A stretch of 6,906 nucleotides of DNA from Nanobdellota archaeon (GTDB lineage: Archaea > Nanobdellota > Nanobdellia > SCGC-AAA011-G17 > ARS1403), in assembly GCA_002688395.1 (NCBI GenBank), contig NZCU01000015.1, forward strand, positions 1-6,906, read 5' to 3'. The translations under genes were made by a program, and so were the position numbers. Shown piece after piece: positions 1-4,970 of this stretch. The first letter of the stretch is position 1. Every line of letters begins with the position of its first letter. The notes under the pieces were generated by a model. That model was not told the origin of the DNA. It did not search any database and was given only the letters and a program-made list of their open reading frames with translations.

Positions 1-671
1 AAATGAACCAATTCAGGATTCGCTCTAAACGCTTTGTTAAAGTGAGCCGCTGTTTGATACTTCTCAGGCTCCAGCATGGTCATAAGCATACCAATATCCT
101 CAACTTTATTCGGAAGAGGAGTTCCACTTAACATCGTTAAATATTCAGCAGATTTAGCAATATTCTCTATGTCTTTACTTCTTAGAGCTTCGGGATTCTT
201 AGCGTTATGCACTTCATCTATAACAACATGCTCAAAACCCATTTGTTTTAATTTACCAATGATCTTCTTAGCTTCATGACCATTTCCATTTCCTAAACTA
301 TCATAAAATTCTTCTAATTCTTCATCTTTATATCCGAGACTTCTAAAAATAAGTTCATAATTAATAATTGTAAAATCACTATCTCTTGCCCTTTCCAAAG
401 AATCTTGCCTATTCTTACTATCTACAACTTCTACTATCTGAGGATCTCTACAGTATTCCCGAATTCTTTCATACCAAACATTTTTTACAGAATTAGGACA
501 GATAACTAAGGTTTTAATCTTCTTATTCAAAATATCTTCTAATTTTAAATGAGTTAAAACACCGATAGCAGTCTTCCCAGTACCCATTTCATCTGCTATT
601 AAATATCTTTTATGTTTGATATTTTCCCTAACTGCTCTCTTCTGATGAAAAGCAGGAAATTCACTTGGCAT
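1..671 (-). CDS. SNF2-family DEAD-like helicase/ATPase, N-terminal part (cut by window edge)
   Basis: About 223 residues are visible, reading leftward from an ATG at 671-669 and open to the window edge. In order: a Q-motif-like segment (FHQKRAV, Q10), Walker A (ADEMGTGKT, residues 26-34), motif Ia-like CPNSVKNVW (58-66), Walker B as DEVH (152-155), and motif III LSGTP (181-185). This order and the DEMGTGKT form are typical of SNF2 helicase-like ATPases, which translocate on double-stranded DNA to remodel protein-DNA complexes. The second RecA domain would lie outside the window. The protein starts only about 25 residues before Walker A, so it has almost no N-terminal extension. The in-frame stop lies 11 codons upstream, so little extension is possible. 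Either the protein is naturally minimal or its 5' end was lost near the neighbouring integrase. Family assignment is firm. The cellular role is unknown. Confidence 0.9.
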   Translation of the reverse strand, partial: MPSEFPAFHQKRAVRENIKHKRYLIADEMGTGKTAIGVLTHLKLEDILNKKIKTLVICPNSVKNVWYERIREYCRDPQIVEVVDSKNRQDSLERARDSDFTIINYELIFRSLGYKDEELEEFYDSLGNGNGHEAKKIIGKLKQMGFEHVVIDEVHNAKNPEALRSKDIENIAKSAEYLTMLSGTPLPNKVEDIGMLMTMLEPEKYQTAAHFNKAFRANPELVH

Positions 672-701
672 CCTTATCAGCGAAAGATAAAGTAAAATAC
701 C

Positions 702-715
702 CTTTTAAACCTTTC
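702..715 (-). promoter_or_regulatory. Possible archaeal BRE/TATA promoter for the helicase gene
   Basis: On the minus strand a purine-rich GAAAGG (BRE-like) runs into TTTAAAAG, centred about 34 nt before the ATG at 671. An archaeal start about 27 nt downstream of the TATA centre would give a very short leader, compatible with a nearly leaderless mRNA and with the absence of a properly spaced Shine-Dalgarno sequence. This rests on pattern only. Confidence 0.3.
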
Positions 716-880
716 TAATGTAGTTATTATCAAGTAGTTACTACCCTATTTTGATTTAAATAATCCCGGAATTAATAAATAAAATCTAAGAAAACTATAT
801 AAACAAGCTTCACTTCTAACACTATAAGCTCATAAAATTAGACAGAGCGTCTACTTTTACTATATCTTCTCGGCGGGAGC

Positions 881-889
881 GTTTATACT
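881..889 (+). promoter_or_regulatory. Candidate upstream TATA box for the integrase
   Basis: TTTATACTT would place a transcription start near 911, giving a leader of roughly 70 nt that keeps the strong Shine-Dalgarno sequence at 967-972 and contains the dyad at 922-938 as a possible hairpin. The nearer TATA at 941-950 is a better match by sequence but would start transcription around 972, inside the Shine-Dalgarno. For that reason this upstream element is a real alternative. Confidence 0.3.
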
Positions 890-921
890 TCAAGTTCAAC
901 GTTCTAAGCTATTTTAGGCTA

Positions 922-938
922 TGTCCATAATATGGACA
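922..938. promoter_or_regulatory. Perfect 7-bp dyad (operator, leader hairpin or recombination core)
   Basis: The arms TGTCCAT and ATGGACA are exact inverted copies separated by AAT, and the dyad ends 2 bp before a TATA box. An operator for a dimeric repressor in this position would overlap the TFB/TBP footprint. It could instead be a 5'-leader hairpin, or the paired arm sites of an attachment or dif-like site used by the adjacent tyrosine recombinase. The sequence alone does not decide. Confidence 0.5.
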
Positions 939-940
939 GA

Positions 941-950
941 TTATTTATAA
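941..950 (+). promoter_or_regulatory. Candidate TATA box just upstream of the integrase
   Basis: TTATTTATAA resembles the archaeal TATA consensus, with its centre about 35 nt before the integrase ATG. The predicted start near 972 would remove most of the GGGAGG ribosome binding site, which counts against this being the main promoter. Confidence 0.4.
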
Positions 951-980
951 GCTGGAATTTTCTCAAGGGAGGAAAGAAAA

Positions 981-2219
981 ATGGCTAAAAAAATAGATAT
1001 ACACAACTATGAATATAGAGTAAATCAATGCATAAGAAGTATTGAAAAAGCAAACATATCTAACAAAAATAAAGAGTTAATCTTTGAGTTCAAAGATGCT
1101 TGTTTTATAGAAGGCTTAACCAAAGCTCGAATCAGCAGATTACTCAGCACTATGAAACTAATGGCTCAAAGATTAGAAAAAGACTTTGATAAGGCAAATA
1201 AAAAAGACATCATAAAGTTAGTACAGGAAATACATACAAATGAGAACTATGCCTATTTAACAAAGCACACCCATAAGGTGATCTTAAAGAAGTTCTACAA
1301 ATGGTTAAAAGGCAATAATGAAACTTATCCGGAAGAAGTCTCCTGGATTGAAGGCAAGATTAAAAGATCTCAACTATCTTTACCCTCTGAAGAAGGTTTG
1401 TTAACTGAAAAAGAAGTTAAGAAAGTAGTCAAAACTGCAACAGGCCTCAGAGACAAAGCCCTGATTTCTGTTTTATATGAATCTGGCTGTAGAATTGGAG
1501 AAGTAATGTCTTGTAGAATTAATAATGTTACATTTGACAAACATGGATGCAGTTTAGTAGTTAATGGAAAAACTGGAAGTCGAAAAGTAAGAATAATAGC
1601 TTCTACTCCTTATTTAGCTAATTGGATAGAACATCATCCCTTTAAAGAAGACAGGGAAAGTCCATTGTGGGTTAATCTTGGAAATAATCAAAAAAGTCCA
1701 TTTATGAATTATTCCGCAACAGTAAGAGTTATACAGAGACTATTCAAAAAAGCAGGAATTAACAAGAAATGCAATCCCCATTTATTCAGGCATTCCAGAG
1801 CCACATTTCTTGCAAACTATTTAACTGAATTCCAGATGAATCATTATTTTGGCTGGATACAGGGGAGTGATATGCCAGCTACTTATGTCCATATGTCTGG
1901 TAAAGATGTGGATAATGCTCTCTTGGATGTCTATGGAATAGAAAAGATAAAGAGAAAAGAAAGCACTCTAAGGCCTAAAAGATGTCCCAGATGTGAAACT
2001 CTAAACGGCTATAACAATAAGTTCTGTAATAAGTGCGGAGGGGTATTGGACTTACAAAAAGCTATGGAATTAGAGCATGAACAACAGAATGAGAAAGAAA
2101 CAAAACAGGTAACTGATATTATACTAGGTGCTTTGATGAAAGACTCTGAAATGCAGCAACTCATTGAAAGGAAAATACCGGAACTTAAATTAAAGGAAGA
2201 GATAAATAAATTAAATTAA
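981..2219 (+). CDS. Tyrosine recombinase/integrase with C-terminal zinc ribbon
   Basis: A 412-residue site-specific recombinase that cuts and rejoins DNA through a tyrosine-DNA intermediate. Residues 1-125 form the helical SAM-like core-binding domain. The catalytic domain (about 138-318) shows R171 in ESGCRIGEV, K197 in VNGKTGS, H267 and R270 in HLFRHSRAT, W292 in FGWIQGSD where many Xer proteins have His, and the nucleophile Y302 in ATYVHMS. A CPRC...CNKC zinc ribbon follows (C335, C338, C349, C352), then a charged helical tail. The zinc ribbon and tail make it longer than the roughly 290-residue Xer proteins and are usual in archaeal integrases of mobile elements. A strong Shine-Dalgarno GGGAGG (967-972), 8 nt before the ATG, fixes the start. 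All catalytic residues are present, so it should be active. It more likely mobilises an element than resolves chromosome dimers, but this is inferred from context. Confidence 0.93.
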   Translation: MAKKIDIHNYEYRVNQCIRSIEKANISNKNKELIFEFKDACFIEGLTKARISRLLSTMKLMAQRLEKDFDKANKKDIIKLVQEIHTNENYAYLTKHTHKVILKKFYKWLKGNNETYPEEVSWIEGKIKRSQLSLPSEEGLLTEKEVKKVVKTATGLRDKALISVLYESGCRIGEVMSCRINNVTFDKHGCSLVVNGKTGSRKVRIIASTPYLANWIEHHPFKEDRESPLWVNLGNNQKSPFMNYSATVRVIQRLFKKAGINKKCNPHLFRHSRATFLANYLTEFQMNHYFGWIQGSDMPATYVHMSGKDVDNALLDVYGIEKIKRKESTLRPKRCPRCETLNGYNNKFCNKCGGVLDLQKAMELEHEQQNEKETKQVTDIILGALMKDSEMQQLIERKIPELKLKEEINKLN

Positions 2220-2314
2220 TTTTTTTTCTTTTCTATTTTTTCTTCTTGTTTATTAGCTATTTGTATTAATATCTTCATCCATTCAGGAGTCTTAACCTTA
2301 ATTTCCTTATCCAT
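2216..2314 (-). CDS. Small charged peptide, 32 residues, last gene of the minus-strand cluster
   Basis: Reads from an ATG at 2314, inside the end of the ribbon-helix-helix gene (8-nt overlap containing ATGGATAA), to a stop at 2216-2218 that overlaps the integrase stop on the other strand. The product begins MDKEIKVKTPEWMKILIQIA and ends in a Lys/Glu-rich helix. It matches no family I know. Support for it being real comes from the chain of start-stop overlaps in this cluster, which suggests coupled translation, and from its filling the gap exactly up to the convergent gene. Against it: the A-rich end lies over a poly-T terminator-like tract on the opposite strand, so the Lys-rich tail could be a composition effect. 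There is no Shine-Dalgarno. Confidence 0.45.
   Translation of the reverse strand: MDKEIKVKTPEWMKILIQIANKQEEKIEKKKN
2220..2248 (+). terminator. Poly-T transcription terminator after the integrase
   Basis: Directly after the integrase stop are runs of eight, four and six T residues broken by single C or CTA interruptions. Archaeal RNA polymerase terminates at such T-rich tracts without needing a hairpin, and none is seen here. The tract overlaps the 3' end of the opposing small gene. Confidence 0.6.
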
Positions 2315-2525
2315 TTTTGGTGAAACTTTTTTCAAAAGATTCTTCAATTTTCTCAATCCTCCTGACAATTTCCTTTAACTTATCCTCAACAAACTGGTTC
2401 TTATTTAAAGCCAGATCTCTCATGTAACCTGAAATAGTGACATATCCTTTAATAGAAGCATTTTGTAATATTCTTTCTTTCTGATACTTAGTTACCATAA
2501 TCCTTATAACATTATTAGCAGTCAT
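2307..2525 (-). CDS. Ribbon-helix-helix DNA-binding protein with coiled-coil tail
   Basis: A 72-residue protein. Residues 4-11 (NNVIRIMV) form the N-terminal beta strand, 13-26 the first helix (KYQKERILQNASIK), G27-Y28-V29-T30 the turn, and 31-41 the second helix (ISGYMRDLALN). This is the ribbon-helix-helix pattern seen in plasmid mobilisation proteins of the MobC type, antitoxins and copy-number regulators, which bind operators as dimers. Residues 44-66 are a charged amphipathic helix that probably adds dimer contacts. The start overlaps the upstream gene's stop by 4 nt (ATGA), so translation is probably coupled. Lying next to an integrase, it most likely regulates, or takes part in transfer of, a mobile element. 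An antitoxin role is possible but no toxin is recognised beside it. Confidence 0.7.
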   Translation of the reverse strand: MTANNVIRIMVTKYQKERILQNASIKGYVTISGYMRDLALNKNQFVEDKLKEIVRRIEKIEESFEKSFTKNG

Positions 2526-2779
2526 TCTTCAAATAAATAAAGTAATAAAGGAACCCCCTTCTTGTTTTCTTTTAATTCAACAATTCTCCTTATAGTGTTA
2601 TCATAGTTATCGCAAAATTCCAATTTAAAAAGAACAATGCTGGATTTCCTTTTTAGTTGAGGAAATTTTTCTAAAATAACTTTAGGAATTCTGATTGTGT
2701 TCCAGGCTCTAACACTCTCCTGATAGGAAATCTTTCCATAGGATTCTAATGAATCTGATTCTGGTCTTAAGATTTGCAT
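2522..2779 (-). CDS. Hypothetical protein, 85 residues, first gene of the minus-strand cluster
   Basis: I do not recognise this family. The protein is soluble, with no signal peptide or membrane segment. An acidic N-terminus (1-20) leads to a segment TIRIPKVILEKFPQL (28-42) that looks like a strand followed by a helix, then SIVLFKLEF (47-55) and RIVELKENKKGVPLLLYLF (65-83) as likely beta strands. The 'IRIPKVILEKF' stretch vaguely recalls AbrB-like or ribbon-helix-helix folds, too weakly to assign. The ATG lies about 27 nt from a good TATA box, so the message is probably leaderless, which fits the missing ribosome binding site. It overlaps the next gene by 4 nt, so its product may work with that DNA-binding protein. 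Confidence 0.65.
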   Translation of the reverse strand: MQILRPESDSLESYGKISYQESVRAWNTIRIPKVILEKFPQLKRKSSIVLFKLEFCDNYDNTIRRIVELKENKKGVPLLLYLFEE

Positions 2780-2799
2780 TTTCTATATAGTATCATCCC

Positions 2800-2812
2800 T
2801 TTTAATATATAC
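2800..2812 (-). promoter_or_regulatory. TATA box for the minus-strand three-gene cluster
   Basis: On the minus strand GTATATATTAAAA, preceded by CTAAA as a BRE-like element, is centred about 27 nt before the ATG at 2779. That is the standard archaeal TATA-to-start distance, so transcription should begin at or within a few bases of the start codon. Confidence 0.6.
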
Positions 2813-2827
2813 TTTAGAACCTCTTTT
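2812..2827 (-). repeat. Shared motif, copy 1, abutting the minus-strand TATA box
   Basis: The minus strand reads AAAAGAGGTTCTAAAG directly upstream of the TATA box, where BRE and an operator would sit. A copy in the opposite orientation (3009-3026, AAAAGAGGTTTTAGAAAG) lies just after the plus-strand promoter. The first ten bases are identical, followed by a similar YTA...AAAG. One regulator could bind both. Confidence 0.45.
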
Positions 2828-2972
2828 TTGGAATATAGAGAATTAAACAAGGGTTTTATTTAAACATTTGCTTATAAATATAACAATAGGTTAAACATGT
2901 TAATATTCCTAAGAAAATTATATACTCACTTAATTTTTCAAGAAAAGTTATATTTGTTTTAAAAAAAGATAA

Positions 2973-2983
2973 TTTTATAAATA
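2973..2983 (+). promoter_or_regulatory. TATA box for the plus-strand operon
   Basis: TTTTATAAATA preceded by purine-rich AAAAAAAGATAA is a near-consensus archaeal BRE/TATA. The expected start is near 3004, giving a leader of about 64 nt before the ATG at 3068. A second TATA-like sequence at 2872-2880 (TTATAAATA) has no gene at the right distance and could be an alternative start. Confidence 0.6.
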
Positions 2984-3008
2984 GCTATTTTCAAGTATAT
3001 TCTTAGTT

Positions 3009-3026
3009 AAAAGAGGTTTTAGAAAG
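3009..3026 (+). repeat. Shared motif, copy 2, in the operon leader
   Basis: AAAAGAGGTTTTAGAAAG is the inverted partner of the motif at 2812-2827. It lies within a few bases of the predicted transcription start, a classic place for a repressor site, and overlaps the left arm of a leader hairpin. Confidence 0.45.
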
Positions 3027-3050
3027 ACCTCTAAAGTTAATTCTTTAGAG
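3012..3050 (+). promoter_or_regulatory. Two overlapping, mutually exclusive hairpins in the 5' leader
   Basis: The first hairpin pairs 3012-3020 (AGAGGTTTT) with 3024-3032 (AAGACCTCT): nine pairs including one G-U, loop AGA. The second pairs 3029-3036 (CTCTAAAG) with 3043-3050 (CTTTAGAG): eight perfect pairs around TTAATT. They share the bases CTCT at 3029-3032, so only one can form fully at a time. The second ends 6 nt before the ribosome binding site AGGTG (3057-3061). This could be an RNA switch or two overlapping protein operators. No known riboswitch class is recognised. Confidence 0.5.
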
Positions 3051-3067
3051 AAATATAGGTGCTTATA

Positions 3068-3968
3068 ATGAAACGTAAGGTTATACAATTAGGACATGCT
3101 CAAGCAATTACTCTGCCTAAACCCCTGGGCTCTAACAAATAATGTAAAATCCGGGGAACTAATAGCTTTAGAAGACCATAAAGATTCACTAATTATCAAT
3201 CTGGATAGAGAAGCTAATTCTAAATTAGAAATTGATGTTTCTAATCTAGCCCAGGACCTAATGTGGAGGTATTTAGTTACGAGTTACAGAAAAGGAACTA
3301 CTAAAGTTATTATTAAATTCAAAGATGAAAAAGAATTAACAATTATTCAGGATTTGGTTAAGGATTTATTAGGTATGGTTATTGTAGAACAAAACGAAAA
3401 CACCTTAGTTATGACAGACATGTTCATTAATAATAATGACATAGATGCCTCTCTTAAAAAAATTTTTAAATTGTTAATCCATTTAAGTCAAACCTGTCAT
3501 AAGGCCATAAAAGACCAGGATCATTTAAGTTTGAAAAATATTCCCTATCAGGATTTTAATATTAATAAATTTACTAATTTGTCTATTAGATTATTGAATA
3601 TTAACGGTTATGAGGACAGGGATAAAGCTTATTCTATCTATAAAATAATTTCTTTATTAGAAGAGATGGGGGATGAATATAGGAGATTAAGCCAGGTTTA
3701 TGTTAGGTTAGGGGGGAAAGTTAATAAAAAAACCTTGGACTGTTTTGAAGGTATTAATGGTCTTTTAGAGCAATTTCATTGTTTGTATTATGATTTTGAT
3801 AAAAAAGATTTGAAAAAATTTTATGAAAATGCTCAAAATACTTTAAAATTATTAAAAGAAAGTTATGAAAAGGGTAATGGAGTAGATTCCCAGATTTTAT
3901 CCAGTTTAGATACTATTTTACATTTGATTAAGAATTTGTGTGAGGAGAATATGGTGGTGAAGCTATAA
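3068..3968 (+). CDS. AbrB/PhoU-family regulator, interrupted by a +1 frameshift
   Basis: The natural start is the ATG at 3068, with AGGTG 6 nt before it. It encodes MKRKVIQLGHAQAITLPKP, the AbrB-like N-terminus usual in archaeal PhoU-family regulators, then runs into a stop at 3140-3142. Dropping one C from the CCCC at 3122-3125 continues the protein as WALTNNVKSGELIALED..., open to 3968 (about 299 residues). The rest, roughly residues 60-295, is helical PhoU-like sequence with a typical segment DLMWRYLVTSYRKGTTKVII and a second set of helices to the end. Archaeal PhoU-AbrB proteins are thought to regulate transcription, often tied to phosphate. An unshifted start at 3096 gives 290 residues whose first ten are out of frame with the family and has no ribosome binding site. 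It is first in the operon, 1 nt before the next gene. A sequencing error, a broken gene and programmed frameshifting are all possible. Confidence 0.8.
3119..3128 (+). other. Frameshift site AAA CCC C TGG
   Basis: In the frame of the 3068 start the codons are CCT AAA CCC CTG; family-like sequence resumes only if one C is skipped, giving CCT AAA CCC TGG GCT. The single extra base sits in a run of four C, a place where an assembly indel or ribosome slippage is plausible. Confidence 0.75.
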
Positions 3969-3969
3969 A

Positions 3970-4968
3970 ATGTTAATAAATGATAATATGCATTTGTTTA
4001 ATGTTTTGCATAGTATTGAATTTGAGAGAGAAAATGGATATTGTTCAAATGAAGAAACAAAAGAAAGATTGCTGCATTTAAATCAAATGGCTTTGGAAAA
4101 AGGAGAATTATCTTTCTCTTTCAAAGTCTGTAAAGAATTAGAAGAAGTTTGCTCTGAACACGAACTGCATAATCTTTTAGAAAACCTAGGAGAAAGGTCT
4201 TATCAAGAAGGAGAATTACCTGTTGCTTATGATGCTTTTTCTAAATCTGGAAATCTTGAAAGACTTAAGATTGTGGGTAAGAAAGCTTTTGAGACGCAGG
4301 ATTTATATACTGCTGAAAAATCATTTGATCTTTTAAGAGATAGAGAAGGACTTTTGAAAGTTATACGAGTTTATAATCAAAGAGATGAGTTTGGTAGTCT
4401 TGAATTTGCATTGCAACACTATCTTGGACAGGATTTTATAAGAGAAGTTTGTGGAAATTTTGATACTTGGCTTGAGAAAAAGGGAATACCTTATGCTCCA
4501 GCTTTTGAAACAAGTAAGGTTATTAATATGGCCTATCATCTTGCTGATAAATACGATGTTGGTGTGGGCATAGCAAGAGGAGGATCATTCTCAACATATA
4601 TATTTGACTTGTTTGGTCTAGATACAAAAATTGTGGATTCACATAGAAGAGGTAGGGGAGCAACTTTTTCGTGGATTAATCAGCCTTTAGAAGAAGAGTT
4701 AGAAGGTAAGAAAGTAGTTGTTTTTGATAAAGACGTTGTGAGTGGGAGGACTACTAGAAGAATTGGAAGAGAGTTAGAGAAGTATAATCCTGAAAGAATT
4801 GACTTGGTATTGAATCATGACCCTGTTGATGTTCTATGGAGTTATGGATCTCTACTTGGGAATGTTTCTTCAAGTTACGATGATGTATATTATCCAAAGA
4901 GATTTAGCTATAGAAATTTTGATAAAGTAGTTGAAAGATTAGAGGAGAGTTTAGAAAATGGTAAATAA
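3970..4968 (+). CDS. Phosphoribosyltransferase-domain protein with helical-repeat N-terminus
   Basis: A 332-residue protein in two parts. Residues 1-165 are all helical with TPR-like pairs (for example ERSYQEGELPVAYDAFSKSG at 75-94), likely a protein-binding scaffold. Residues 180-330 form a type I phosphoribosyltransferase fold: GVGIARGGSFSTYIFDLFG (198-216), SHRRGRGATFSW (224-235) and the PRPP-binding loop VVVFDKDVVSGRTTRR (249-264), followed by a strand IDLVLNHDP. Such enzymes move phosphoribose between PRPP and a base, though some bind PRPP only to regulate. The loop is not canonical: the acidic pair is split as D253-K254-D255 and the loop is one residue shorter than the common DD-V-V-T-T-G form. 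The substrate cannot be named. It starts 1 nt after the regulator gene with GGTGGTGA upstream, and overlaps the next gene by 11 nt. Confidence 0.8.
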   Translation: MLINDNMHLFNVLHSIEFERENGYCSNEETKERLLHLNQMALEKGELSFSFKVCKELEEVCSEHELHNLLENLGERSYQEGELPVAYDAFSKSGNLERLKIVGKKAFETQDLYTAEKSFDLLRDREGLLKVIRVYNQRDEFGSLEFALQHYLGQDFIREVCGNFDTWLEKKGIPYAPAFETSKVINMAYHLADKYDVGVGIARGGSFSTYIFDLFGLDTKIVDSHRRGRGATFSWINQPLEEELEGKKVVVFDKDVVSGRTTRRIGRELEKYNPERIDLVLNHDPVDVLWSYGSLLGNVSSSYDDVYYPKRFSYRNFDKVVERLEESLENGK

Positions 4969-4970
4969 AA
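4955..4970 (+). repeat. 16-nt direct repeat around two consecutive gene starts (copy 1)
   Basis: AAAATGGTAAATAAAA spans the ATG at 4958 and recurs exactly at 5668-5683 around the ATG at 5671. It encodes the shared MVNK start of the two hypothetical proteins. In copy 1 it also supplies the TAA stop of the phosphoribosyltransferase gene. Confidence 0.7.

Larger units (their letters stand above)
672..980. other. Non-coding region between helicase and integrase
   Basis: No credible coding frame is seen on either strand. The region sits between two divergently transcribed genes, so it should hold both promoters. It contains TATA-like sequences at 796-803, 881-889 and 941-950, and a perfect 7-bp dyad at 922-938. 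Around 842-905 there is a patch noticeably richer in G and C than its surroundings, with a short CTCGGCGGGAG segment near 869-879. I could not fold the patch into a tRNA or any RNA I recognise. If the neighbouring integrase is part of a mobile element, an attachment site could also lie here, but none can be identified without the other end. Confidence 0.6.

Noticed and set aside
76..279. Plus-strand open frame of 67 codons
   Set aside because: It lies wholly inside the minus-strand helicase, whose frame shows clear Walker and SNF2 motifs; this frame has no ribosome binding site or recognisable domain.
720..745. Two similar 12-mers (GTAGTTATTATC and GTAGTTACTACC) 14 bp apart
   Set aside because: There are only two copies with two mismatches in AT-rich DNA; too weak to call iterons or a CRISPR, though they lie near the helicase promoter.
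842..915. Possible tRNA (a TTCAA followed by GTTCAAC looked like a T-loop)
   Set aside because: The bases flanking either candidate loop cannot pair into a 5-bp T-stem and no acceptor stem could be found.
2911..2953. Repeated AAGAAAATTATAT / AAGAAAAGTTATAT (also like 788-801)
   Set aside because: It looks like chance recurrence of BRE/TATA-type AT-rich sequence and not an organised repeat.
2898..2963. Plus-strand ATG frame of 21 codons after a TATA-like sequence at 2872-2880
   Set aside because: It is short, AT-driven in composition, has no ribosome binding site, and overlaps the promoter region of the operon.
4333..4539. Minus-strand open frame of 68 codons
   Set aside because: It is antisense to the phosphoribosyltransferase gene and shows no domain, promoter or ribosome binding site.
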